From the NCBI RefSeq assembly GCF_001039355.2, contig NW_019775746.1, positions 243,496 through 307,495 on the forward strand: a DNA stretch of 64,000 bases, given 5' to 3'. Positions 14,191-26,419 of this stretch are shown here, piece by piece. Source of the DNA: Lingula anatina (Eukaryota; Brachiopoda; Lingulata; Lingulida; Lingulidae). The notes below the pieces were generated by a model. It saw nothing but the letters and a program-made list of their open reading frames with translations, was not told the DNA's origin and ran no database searches. The position numbers and the translations under genes are program-made. Position 1 is the stretch's first letter. Each line of letters begins with the position of its first letter.

Positions 14191-14725
14191 AAAAGTAGCA
14201 TGCAAGGTTTTGAAAGTTCTTAACTACCTATGCAGCTACCTACTGGTGTTTTTTTTTAAGCAGGGATGAGAATTATGTGATTTATTTATTGACTGTCAAT
14301 TTATTTATTTTTGTGCTATTCATAAAGTCTTCTCATTTTATATGATTAGATTTTTACCTGCTGTTTCAAACTTATTCTCTTTTGTAGTCTAATGACTTGC
14401 CAACTATATAAGTTTTTATCTGACAGGTACATGAAAGAAAAACTGCATGCTTCAACTTTTTGCCAGTAGACTAGATTTTTTTTTTTACCTGTATGAATAT
14501 TTCTTTTCTATCTCTGTGAAGATATTTTTACTACTTCGGTGACATCTATTCAGGAAGATGAGATAAAAAGGTATTAAAAAAATAAATAAATAAATAAATC
14601 AAGACTTTTTCAGGTCTTAAATTCAGAAGTTAACTGCTCAAAATGATATATTCTATAACAAATAAACATGGAGTTGGCACTTTTATTATTACTGCCTTTG
14701 CCATTATTGCAACTTACTCAATACC

Positions 14726-14727
<2 letters not shown>

Positions 14728-14774
<47 letters not shown>
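14728..14774. repeat. (AT)n microsatellite
   Basis: Forty-seven bases of perfect AT alternation. Confidence 0.95.
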
Positions 14775-14777
<3 letters not shown>

Positions 14778-16502
14778 TCTTTCAAAAGTACAGAGTAATT
14801 TAATCACGTATATTTATTGACAGTTAATGTGACAACATTATGAAATGTTAACAGGCTTAACGATGTAAATTTATTATTGGATCTTTTTCTGTCATAAGAA
14901 CAAGTGTATTGTGTCTATTATCCAGGCATTATCTTCAACTAAAGCAAATCATTTTTTAATAAAAACATGGGCGTTAAATATTTCACATTGTTTGGACTAA
15001 CATTAATAAAAAATTAACCATCTCTTGAAATTATATGAATGGGGATGTTGAAAGTCATAACATATCACCTACATTGATCAACATGGGATTTAAACTTATT
15101 ATATAAATGATGTTGGTGGCCATGATACCCAAGGCCTGTTTCCACATACTACAGCAGGAAATTTGGTCTAATTTTTTACAACCAAATTTAAGTTTATTCT
15201 AACCCAATATAAATCAGCAGCAGTCAAATGAAATATTGCTCCTGATTCATGCATAGAAAGGCAATGTTTCAAACCAATTACTTTATTGAAGTGAACTACT
15301 ACGACTTTATCTCAAACTGAAATATGCCAAATTTTTAGCTTAAAAGTTAAGACCAATTCTCGGGCTAACGTTATCTTGTGAAACTTGTCCCCAGGTTGTC
15401 ATCTGCAGTCCCATGGTGTGGTTTTGTCTAAATCTGCACTGTGCGAGAAGAGACTCCCAAGTTCAGTTGCGTAGTTGCATGTTAATAAACTATGGTGGTA
15501 TCAGGGGGCTGGAGTTCTTAGAGTAGACCTCTGGGGACGGGGAGGCGGGGGTGCCAAGTACAGCGTTACCAGCAAACTGGGATTTGATGAATATTGATAG
15601 AGGAAAAATAAAAGTCCATTGGGTTGTTTGGTGTAGGCTTGAATAGACGCAGATATAGTTTCTATTTTAGGTTCCTTGCCCAAGCAGTGTGGATAGAATT
15701 CCATGAATGAATGGTTCATTCCTAGATTATATGTATTAAGAAATTTCTCAGAATGAAGAAAATCATTGTGTGTATTCAAGTTTAATGGTGTTTACTATTG
15801 CAGGTTTTTGAAATAGTACTTGCAGCCATGTGGAATTGTATTTTCGGGAAAAAAAGTGTTGAAACTATAGTATACCTTCAGTATTCTTTATTTCATATTT
15901 TTGTCATACAATTTAAAGGTGGACAGTTTGATTTGGTCATTGTCCAAGTTTGTGTGAAAACCAGGGCTGCCACCAGGGGTCTGAACAAGATATGCTGATA
16001 TTATGTTTTACTATTGACAATACGTAGATTTATGCTTTAAACAAAGGACATCTATTGTTCAGAAGATACGGAAATGAGTTTGGTTATCAAATAATCGGTG
16101 TAAGGATTGCAGGGTTTATAAATTTTACATTGGTAATAAAAATGTATGCTTTACTTCATTTGTATTTTTTAAATTAATAATAATGATGTTGTGCCTACTG
16201 ATGCAGAAGATACCTAGAGACCTATACGTCATGTTACTGCTTTTGAATGACTTTTATTTTATTTTAAGGCAAATGCTGGTAATACTTTAGTTAATTAAAG
16301 AATAGTACGCTATGGCACTTGAAATTACTGAGGGCGCTGTGTGGCAGTGTTCTGGGTACCAAGAGAAAGTCAACTGAAACCTAATTGTTGCGTGGCGGAG
16401 AAATTATGAATGATTGCACGAACAGCAAGGGATTTGATTAACCTAAACACAAGTTCATGTTTGGAAAATTTATTGTAGAAGTCGATGGAAAGATATATAG
16501 CA

Positions 16503-16552
16503 GTCTGCCTGTCTGTCTGTCTGTCTGTCTGTCGTGTGTCTGTCTGTCTGTC
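16503..16552. repeat. (GTCT)n microsatellite
   Basis: GTCT/TGTC array with one interruption (GTCGTGTG) in the middle. The Asp/Arg/Gln/Thr-repeat minus-strand frame here is an artefact. Confidence 0.95.
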
Positions 16553-16679
16553 AAAGTATGTCACACTCTTCAAGTGTATTACACTTTCATTTCTTTTTTC
16601 TTAGGTTAAAAGGCAATAGCTCAAATTTTTATTTTCAGATCATTTTATCTTCTATTTCACAAAGATACTCTGTCAGTAT

Positions 16680-17240
16680 TTCCTTTCCCCCTATAGCTCT
16701 TTTTTCTCGAGGGAAAACAAATTGCTTGATTGGTATGGGAGTCACCTTAAACTTCGAACACGCCGATTGCGTGACAGCCCTAGAGTCAGAAGTCATCGAG
16801 TATGATTTTTTGACAGATTAGTCGTAATTATGGAGAAGTGAATGGCCATGTCTACTACAGCCTTCCATGTGTTCAACATAGCTTTGGGCTCAGGCTGGTG
16901 TAACCATTGTCTAAACCAAATATCTCAAACGTTTTGACCAGGTCAGATGTTTCCACAACATCAATGGCAAAATGGTTCCAAATCAGTGACATTTTTTCTC
17001 TCATTTTATTCAGAAAAATTGGAGCATTTTGAGTCATTGGAGAAAATAATTTGACAAGGTAATGCTAGCGTGAGTACGGAAGGCTGGTGACATACGCTGC
17101 TGCACCAAGGAGACCCGCACTAAATAACACCGAAGTTCAATTTGTTAACATGATAGGGGATTGTTAACACGCTAGCAACACCTCTTCATTTGGCCTCTGG
17201 CCCAACTCTGATGGTTTAAAATATGGAGAGGATCCATTTG
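16680..17240. promoter_or_regulatory. pair of CpG-retaining islands with TGACAG TALE-type sites
   Basis: Two islands, 16690-16830 and 17050-17240. The first has two TGACAG cores (near 16771 and 16813), the Meis/TGIF-type TALE half-site. The second has an inverted pair of GTTAAC sites near 17145 and 17163. No coding signal. Confidence 0.25.
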
Positions 17241-18330
17241 TGCATGTAACAACTTTGCTATGGCCAAGAGCAAACTTTTAAAACTCTTTTTGGGTCTTTA
17301 TAAACCATTGGGTAAGATTGGAAGTTGGAGTGAGCAACGGAAATTAAGTTTGAGATACATAAATTTCCCAAGGGGTTATATTTTTAGAATATTTTATCTA
17401 TATGTGAGTAATAGTAGTTTGAGAGACAGCAAGAGAGAGAGAGAGAGAGATTACCATTTAGAAATTTAGAAATAAAAAATACTTGGACTTTACATATATA
17501 ATATTTGATTTTAAATCTATTTTAATGGATAGATATGATTGTTATTAAGTGATATGAACCTAAAACTTTTCAATAATTATGATCAGAAATATTTAATATT
17601 TTTATATCAAAGTTTTCACACCTTAAGTTTCATAAATAGTTGAAAAAAAAATAAAAATTTGATAATAATTAATTTGTCCAAGTCTGGCTTGGACTTTGCC
17701 ATCATCTGACATTGTGGTCACCTGAGTTGTCACCTGATTGATAAAATGTTTCCTTTTCTCTGATTGGGCAAAAAAATCATTGATATTGTCCTTGGTCCAT
17801 ATTACGTAATAATCAGACCTATAATTCAAAAGTATAAGATTACAATCTCTGATCATTATGTAAAAATGATAAATGATGGAAAATATATAAAAAGATTAAA
17901 AAAAAAACATATTTAGTTATAAATTAGTTTAGTCACTTCAGTAAAGAAAGCAGGCAACATAATGTAAGAACATAAAAACTGTTATCCATTTGTAAAAAAA
18001 AAAGTACATCTGAAAAACTAAATAGATATGTTTAAAAAAAAAATAAGACCGGTAAATTTTTTAATGGCCCATTGTTGCTGTAGGTGTTGAGTTACGGCTA
18101 TTTAACAACTGCGGACACCATCAAGGTGCTGCAGTGACATATGTCGCCTGTCGTAAAAACCATGCTATTACTGATCTGGGTCAGGGGTCAACAAGTACAA
18201 ATGTGTCTTGGTGCACTGGTATATGGCAATGTATGGAACATGTCCAACATTATGTGATGAACATTTGACAAGCGGTTAAAAGAAGAACCATAAGAAAGAT
18301 GCATTGATGAGGGTTAATTAGGGGGATCAC

Positions 18331-18372
18331 TTTTTTCTTTCTTTCTTTCTTTTTTTTTTTTTTTTTTTTTTT
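18331..18372. repeat. (CTTT)n then poly-T
   Basis: Pyrimidine-only 42-base tract. Possible reversed retroposon tail, but no flanking element was recognised. Confidence 0.9.
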
Positions 18373-18864
18373 AATTTCCAACAATACATCTGTCTTGTTG
18401 TAATATTGAGATACAAAGTGGAGTCAATAAAATGAAATGATTTTGAAAAAAATGTAGGGACATTTTACTTCAAAGGCACAGTTTGAAAGGATATGTGTAA
18501 TAAGAGAAAGGTGCTTTTTTTCACTCACTTTTTTTCCTAAACAAGTTATGAAATTGAGTCAATAAAATTGGCCACATCTTGAAAAGTGTTTAAGGAGAGC
18601 ATATTTTCATCTTAAGTGACAATGTGAGAGGTGAAAGGAGATTGTTTTCCTTGACTGCACTGACAAACAACAATCACGTCAATTTGATAAGAATTTAACT
18701 GCCAGTTGTACAGATATAGAATCTAACGCCCCATTGCACAAGGTGGGTCCCGAAGGGGAGGGGAGGGGAGGGGGAGTGTGATTCTTCCCAGTTTGAATAA
18801 TAATTGCAAACTGATGACACAAATTATTGGTCTACAAGTGGGAATATCTCTGGACACTACCCTT

Positions 18865-18900
18865 AAAAAAAAAAAAAAAAAAAAAAAAAGAGAGAGAGAG
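18865..18900. repeat. poly-A followed by (GA)n
   Basis: Twenty-five A residues then GA units. Resembles a retroposon tail, without a recognisable body. Confidence 0.9.
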
Positions 18901-21900
18901 CAAGCTAACTTTGTACAGAGCTCAGTTTAGTGTAGGCTGGTCTACACTGATATCAGACATAGGGATTAATTGCTAAATCTCTTAATATGTTTCGACACAG
19001 ATTGGTTATAATTTAATCTATTTGTGATTCTGACCAAGGCTTATACCTTCAAAAATCAGTATCATCATTGTGAGAATTTTTTTGAAAATCTGCAAAATTC
19101 AATATAAACTTGAGGGCCAACAAATTTATATTTACCATGATTTTACCCTCAATAAATAAAGTTTTGTAGGTGTCACATTTAGCTCACCATTCCCATCATC
19201 AATGCCTGTTTAAGTTAATTGAAACAAAGAGTATGACACTTGTTATATAGTCTCTAAGTCAATTATATAGATGTACACCACTTGGTTCTGAAATATAGCT
19301 GCCCGTTTGATGTGTGCAATGCAGAAGAATTTCATATTTAAAATTCAGATTGCATAAAGTTAGAATTGTCACTACAAGAATGCTTTGTCATTTGGCCCCA
19401 AGAAATGACAGAAGTCAAAAGAAGTGCTATAGTTGTAGAAGAGAGTAGATAAGGGAGTCTGACGTGGATGTCTGCTCAGGAGGGTGCTTATGCAAGGAAA
19501 ACTGGTTATAAAATTTTCTATGACTTAGACTTGTAGAAGTGCCCCTAAATGATTGGGTCACATGACTCACATCAGTAACCATGTGGGTAAATTTAAAGCT
19601 TTTTACCACGGATGTCGAGGGAGGGATATCAGATACATTGCATACAGCTACAGTTGAAAAAAGATAAAAAAAAAACTTCACTGACTCCTGCCAAGAGGAA
19701 GTTGAAGGCAGTTATACTTTAATGAGGTGTACATATTTGTGGTGGAGCGCATCTTTATTGCTCTCTTTGAACTCGTGTGGATGATTATGTCTAAATATCT
19801 ATTCCTACTCTACCTCTGACTGAGCTGGTGAAAATGTTAATAATAATAATAATAATAATAGACTAATACATAACCATTAATTAATCAATTAATGGATCTT
19901 CACCATTTGTGACTTAACTTGAAAATTTCATCAAAATCTGTCCATAAATCTTTTGCATTATGCTTTTAACAGAATAAGTAACTAACAGCCAGCACAACAT
20001 TACCACAGTAATACACTCCAGACAATATGTTATACATATCTAATCTACACAAACAACTTTCTAGATATAAAACTTAGTCATGAGAGTAATAAAGCTATGT
20101 GTTGGAAGAAGCAGCATATGAATATTTTGTTCCTTATCCCTGCCAAAGTGGTAATGTTTTTGGTTAGGTCATTTCTCCTCTGCCCTTCTGTCTATAAGTG
20201 TATCCACTGGTCAGCTTGATATATAGCACTGCTGGTTGTTTTGTCTTTCCTTGCATTTAGGAGTATCGATAGATGAATTTGGACCCATTCATTTTGTATC
20301 ATTTATGATTTTGATGGGTTTTGTATGAGTATTTTGTGATTTTCGTTAGAGACCAAGTGTTGGATTTTTTTTATTTAGACTGTGGATGCAACTGACTGTC
20401 TTGATAATTAAGTAAAAGCATCCTATAATGATGGTTATAATGATGGTAAGATCATACATATGCAGCAAAAAACGTGTGCTACACTGCTATGTTGCAGAGA
20501 CTTTTTGAAGATATGTGAAAAATGTCTTGATTAATTAAATACGGTCATTGCAAATACCGATAATTGATATTTGTCAGGGTATTTGTATGGATAGTAAATA
20601 GCATTTTTTGTTGATAAGAGAAAAGAAAACATGTTTCAAAGCAAACAGAAATGCTTTAAATCAGAGATTTAAAGAAAAATGTACATAATAGGCAGTGCTT
20701 TCTCAGGTGAAAATTTATGCCTTGGTAAATACTCTCAAGTTTCATACATAATTTATTCCAACTTTTTTATTTCAAATTTAAAAATTTTATTTATTCACAA
20801 ATAAACAACTTTTTCACTGAACAATCCCAACTATATTCACAGATTTTTAAAAACAGATATTAAAAATTTATAAGCAAAATATGTTTCATATGAAATTATT
20901 GAGAAATTACCATATATTGTTCCTACAGGACTTTTTTTAAAGATGACTGATGTCTGGAAATATAAAATGACTTCTCCAAGGAAGATTGCCAGTAGAGCAG
21001 TACACCATGAGTCAATCTGAACTTGTTTACCGAAACATTATTTGTTTGATGTATTTATATTTTCTCATAAATTCATTGACTGTTTTAAAGTCTGATGATT
21101 TTTTGTAATCTAAAAAGTTGTTTAAATTTAGGCAGCATTTTTGTTTTGAGCCTTAATCAACTGATTGCACATTGCTGTGGATTTTTAAACATAGCTGGAA
21201 GTAGGGCTGTTTTTCTATATTGCAGAGCTTGTGATAGATAAATCATAATGTTTAATTGAAGTAATGATCCAGAGTTTTTTTAGATAAATAAGATTCTTTC
21301 AAGAAGTTGGGGGAAAAAGTTTTGGCAGCATAAGAAATTCATCTGCTTCCTGACATAACTAGGCCATCTGTGACAGACATGCAATATTTTGGTAATAAGT
21401 GAAAAAATTAATGACAAGATTGATACATAGTTCACAGAGCTCATGTCTTTTCTGTCATGACTGATCTTGTAACTATATTTAGTGTCTATATGCATTTATG
21501 AATCATACTTTATACCTGTAACTCACTTTCAGTATGCAAGTACTATATGCTGATTGCGTAAAGAGAACTTATATTTAATGTTTACAGGTTTTTGTTGTGT
21601 GCCTTTGCACATTACCAAGAATTGGTACATTAATGAACCGAATTGAATCGTCAATATTATACATTGATTTATACATGTAATTATTGTTAATCACACTATC
21701 ATCATGTAAGTGGTCCATCTGCACTTTTTGAGAACCACATTGTTGTCACAACATCTGAGTTGATACACATCTGTCATAAAACATATTGCTACCTTTTCAC
21801 TTCTTTCCATTCATTTGATAGGTAAAAATTATCATGAAATAAATAACTTTGAAATAGGGAGAGATTTTTTCCATTAACCTTATATCATTTATTTATATTA

Positions 21901-21978
21901 AGTGAATAAGTTCAAATGTCCAGCATTGGTCTTGTATATCAACACATGTAGAATTCTGGAGAAGAGAGCAGACGTTGT

Positions 21979-22113
21979 ATGCGACCATTTGTACACCTGT
22001 GGCTCACTACAAATTGCTCGTCAGCTTCCAGGGGTGCAGACAGCTTGTTGGACCAGATGCTCTATGATCAGACGTATCCCATTCTGTTCTACAGGATAAG
22101 CTGCACCGAGTAG
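21979..22113 (+). other. short open frame in a CpG-retaining patch, possible exon remnant
   Basis: A 44-codon frame ending ADSLLDQMLYDQTYPILF and then YRISCTE with a TAG. Its composition looks more protein-like than neighbouring frames. A possible TTCCAG acceptor lies inside at 22026-22031. Another frame is open in the same place (21902-22099). No homology is recognised; likely chance or a terminal exon of an unknown gene. Confidence 0.15.
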
Positions 22114-23330
22114 CCTCAAACCTTGGATCACCTCTCACTCGCGGGTCAGCCTCCTTCTGGCAAAACTATGTGCTGTCGTAGAGTTATAGAGTAGTGTATG
22201 TGTGTAGATATACATCATACAGTTGAGGCTAGTTCAGACAGGGTTTGTGGTGAATCGGTTATCTTTGTCTACACTGTGTCACAGTGGATGTCCAATTTAG
22301 TGTATCAAGTATTTCATGTTGGGGTTGCCTTGAGAGTTTCTGTGCAGAGGATGGTACTGGTATTATAAAGATATCCCATTGTATGTCAGTATCAACAGGA
22401 GAGTCAAACAAATCCATCTGAGTGAATCAGGTATTCGGTCTGAAAGAATCCCTGTCTGAACTGACCCCTTGCCTCTTCTACCACTTGAGGGCAGAAGAAT
22501 TTCTTAGATAATCAGCTTATTCCACTTTTTATATACCTTGAAATTTATCTTCCTGTTTTGTTTGAAAAAAAAGATATGGGAATATAATGGGCAGCTGGGT
22601 TGGACATACATGTACATGTATTGAGCATCATGAAGAGGTGACAACTCATTTCATGATATTCTTTTAATTTTTACGTGCACCTATCAATTTTCTTTGTTTT
22701 TATAGGTCATGCTGTTGTTGAAAAGATTAAAGATGTTTTTTTTTTCTGGCACAGGGGTTTTGATATAGTCAAAACTTGGAATACTAGTGAAGATTTAAGA
22801 AAAAAAGAGGAAGGTTCATGGAATGTGTTTGCACTTAAAAGCTATAGTTTTGGTGTAGTGCAGATGTCACCTTTACCTGCAGGGCTGAGTTCTTAAGTAC
22901 ACCAAGAAAAGCTGTTTGGCTCCTTTCTCAATCTTTTGTCATTTTTAAAAATCTTACAATAATTTTTCCCATCATGCCAGTTTTTCATGGTGATATTTTT
23001 TATTATTTTTTAAATCTTACTTTCACTGGTTGAGTTATTTATTTCTTCTGTGCTTGTTTTAGCAACATAATTGGGCAATATAATTGGGTTTTCAAAATGT
23101 TTACAATTATTTTGGATTTTGTGTAAATCTGCAGTCTCTTTTGGTTGCTGAATAAGCATGATGGCTGCTTTATTTTGGAAACATTGCTGCATTCTCAAAC
23201 AAGCATTTCTTATTTTTGGTTTTTTTTCCAGTGTTTGTCCATCTGTCGTTTTAATTCATTCACTTTCTTCCTCCCTCTATCCACAAATTTAATTTAGCCT
23301 TCAAGTAAAGGTATCCTTTTTTTTTTTTAT

Positions 23331-23879
23331 TTACATGCAATAAAATTTCTTTTGTAATAGAAACAGAGCAATGTTTCTTTTGCCCTTTTAGATAATTTGC
23401 CATCAATGTCTTTAGTCCAAGTAAAGTTTAGTTTTTGTTGATGATTAGAACATGCCAGGTTGAGGACACACTAGAAGTCCGTGGAAGAGAAGTTTGTCAG
23501 TTTTTCTCAGGTAGTACAGCTCATGTTCGTTGACTTATGTGTCAAGAATAATTCCTCAGTCATCTTCTAACCAAATTGGATGAGTGGAATATTTATCTGA
23601 AATTATCCATGTTCTAACACCAATTTTGTATATTTGACCTGTGGTCATCGTGTGTTCAAGCATCAAAGGAAGCCATTTGAACTGTCCATCAGTAAAGTTA
23701 TGTACTGGGTTCTGCTCTTAGGACGTGACTTAGTTTTTAGCATGATGTACAGTTGTCTGTACTAAGAGATCAGGGTTAAGTTTTATGTTTATACATAATT
23801 AGGAAGAACATCTGTTGATTCATAAAAATAGACCAAGTGTAATAGCTAGCCAATGCAGTTTTATGTTGATATATGAATT
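23331..23879. repeat. unmerged contig-end overlap, left copy
   Basis: These 549 bp up to the N at 23880 repeat at 23904-24452 with constant offset 573. I count six substitutions and no indel, about 1.1%, as expected for two alleles. The N and a poly-T run (23881-23905) separate the copies. Confidence 0.85.
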
Positions 23880-23903
23880 NTTTTTTTTTTTTTTTTTTTT
23901 TTT

Positions 23904-24452
23904 TTACATGCAATAAAATTTCTTTTGTAATAGAAACAGAGCAATGTTTCTTTTGCCCTTTTAGATAATTTGCCATCAATGTCTTTAGTCAAAGTAAAGT
24001 TTAGTTTTTGTTGATGATTAGAACATGCCAGGTTGAGGACACACTAGAAGTCCGTGGAAGAGAAGTTTGTCAGTTTTTCTCAGGTAGTACAGCTCATGTT
24101 CGTTGACTTATGTGTCAAGAATAATTCCTCAGTCATCTTCTAACCAAATTTGATGAGTGGAATATTTATCTGAAATTATCCATGTTCTAACACCAATTAT
24201 GTATATTTGACCTGTGGTCATCGTGTGTTCAAGCATCAAAGGAAGCCATTTGAACTGTCCATCAGTAAAGTTATGTACTGGGTTCTGCTCTTAGGACGTG
24301 ACTTAGTTTTTAGCATGATTTACAGTTGTCTGTACTAAGAGATCAGGGTTAAGTTTTATGTTTATACATAATTAGGAAGAACATCTGTTGATTCATAAAA
24401 ATAGACCAAGTGTAATAGCTAGACAACGCAGTTTTATGTTGATATATGAATT
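23904..24452. repeat. unmerged contig-end overlap, right copy
   Basis: Allelic partner of 23331-23879, starting in the poly-T run right after the N at 23880. The sequence continues uniquely beyond 24452. Non-coding, AT-rich. Confidence 0.85.
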
Positions 24453-25704
24453 ATAGTGATTTCCTAGACGTTGCTTTTATTTTTAAACATTATTTCATGC
24501 ATTTAAATGTTATTAAAATAATCATTTGTAAAGATATATTTTGGGAGAAATCTTCTGTGTACTGGAGATTTTGAGCTGCATATGCAGTGTTTTCTTATAT
24601 CATTTTGGCTGCAGAAAATGTGCATTTTAATTTTCTCTCTATCAAAACAAAACAAACAAAAAATGATATTATTCTTTTTTGATCAGTTGAGACCTGACAT
24701 ATTTTAAATAAGGAAAAAGGTCTATTTAGAGAGATATTACATACATGTGTTTGACAAAAATGAAAACTAAACAAAATTAATTCCAAGAAGAAATGAATAT
24801 CTCTTTAAGATGGCTACATTTATATGAACAGGACTGTGATATAGCTGTAAGGAAAGGTAACAATTCACTGACTGAATTCAAATATAAAGTGAATAACAAA
24901 GACAGCTGAGAGTCTGTGTATATATACATCAAGCTCTGTGTTCCCAAGCTATCAGGGGAGGGCCAGCCACCTGATTCTATGAGAGAACCAGTGTTTGCAT
25001 GTGAAGATGATATATTCTAAGCGCAGTTAAAACTGGTGTCTAATTCTGTCACTGGATCTCTTTTTACTTAATTAAACTTTTCAGACTTATAGAAATGGTG
25101 TAAAAGTAGCCTTGCCAGGTTCAGCTCCCGACAGCTTGATATTGTCCCTGAGCCTCACTGGAAGTTTCTCTTTATCTCTTTCTTTTCATGTTTGATATAT
25201 ACTTTTTTGACTTTCTTGAACTTTTGAAGTGTTCATTGCTATCTTTTTTGTACCAGATTTTTTCGAAGCTGGAGGGGAAACAGTTTTTATTCAAATCTGT
25301 CCAGAGGTCCATGTATATATATATATTATTTTGGGGAGAGACGGCAAATTTGAATATTTGAACAAAAAAGTAATTTTTCATATGATTGGTATTCACGTGT
25401 ATAAGTAGAAAAGGTATAAATGATCCTTTTAGAGCAAAATGTGTCCCCTGTGAAATATATACTAGTAAGAGAATAATCCCTATTACCTCTTTGTTAAATA
25501 CTTTAGTAAGAAGCATCTTGATTTGTCAGTTTTGTGATTGAACACAGAGTTGTGATGACAACTTTGCCCCTTGGTTCAACCCAGCGTTCTGTTGACTAGC
25601 TGGGTTGTTTGGGAAACATGGAAAGCCATGTGGCTCTCTGTGGCTGCATTGGTAAAACACGGCAAGATCTGTTTCCAAGACACCTTTCCTTGCTCCAAAT
25701 AAGG
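24453..25704. other. AT-rich sequence, no gene recognised
   Basis: Unique sequence between two unmerged contig overlaps. Minus-strand frames of 63-114 codons are Lys/Ile/Phe-rich by composition with no splice support. Nothing else seen. Confidence 0.45.
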
Positions 25705-26193
25705 AGAACGACAGAAAAAAGGTCAAAGCATAAAGGAAATCGGCAATGAAAGAAAAGAAAAGTGATTAAAAACCCAAGGCCAATTATGAAAGATGGTATC
25801 GTTTGTTTTTTTAATGCAGTTGTGCGCTCTTGATGTAATATGTCAGAGGGTTTCATTGGTTGCCTAAAGAAATGATTGTTGTGCAATCTTGTGATGCAAC
25901 CTCTATTTTTTTTCGCAGCCGTAGGTTATCTCTTAGCTTGAATTGAGGTCATGTTATTCTGTAACCTTCTCCCTGCCGACTGCGTAGCAACTGCCTATCA
26001 ATAGCAAGTCTGGCGGAATAGGTCAGAGCAATGGCTGCCAAAACAGCTGCGTAGAACTGCAGCGTTTAAAGATGGCAGCATTGCATCCTAGCTTTTGCTA
26101 CGTAACATTGATCAGAGGGTTGGGCGTCTGGACTGGTACAGGCCACCGACTCATATTAATTTCCGGATTGCTCAGAGAGAAATCCACTGTACA
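25705..26193. repeat. third partial copy (copy A) at a contig end
   Basis: These 489 bp before the N at 26194 recur at 26195-26699, apart from a 16-bp local duplication of an AACGACAGAAAGGTC-like unit and a few SNPs. They recur in part at 31610-31889. This is the overlap between the left contig and the two haplotype contigs. Open frames crossing the N are artefacts. Confidence 0.85.
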
Positions 26194-26419
26194 NAGAACG
26201 ACAGAAAGAAAGGTCAAACGACAGAAAGGTCAAAGCATAAAGGAAATCGGCAATGAAAGAAAAGAAAAGTGATTAAAAACCCAAGGCCAATTATGAAAGA
26301 TGGTATCGTTTGTTTTTTTAATGCAGTTGTGCGCTCTTGATGTAATATGTCAGAGGGTTTCATTGGTTGCCTAAAGAAATGATTGTTGTGCAATCTTGTG
26401 ATGCAACCTCTATTTTTTT

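Larger units (their letters stand above)
14191..23330. other. CpG-poor AT-rich sequence with simple repeats, no gene recognised
   Basis: Apart from the islands and repeats listed separately, I see only short open frames. A 60-odd codon plus-strand open segment at about 18085-18267 follows a TTGCTGTAG acceptor-like site but has no recognised similarity. Homopolymer A/T tracts near 18331-18372 and 18865-18900 could be old retroposon tails. Confidence 0.5.

Noticed and set aside
16370-16573. Thr/Asp/Arg/Gln-repeat minus-strand frame
   Set aside because: Translation of the (GTCT)n microsatellite.
18331-18900. Retroposon suggested by poly-T and poly-A/GA tracts at both ends
   Set aside because: No target-site duplication, Pol III boxes or coding remnant seen between them.
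26072-26272. 66-codon plus-strand frame with an X residue
   Set aside because: It crosses the N at 26194 that joins two unmerged contigs.
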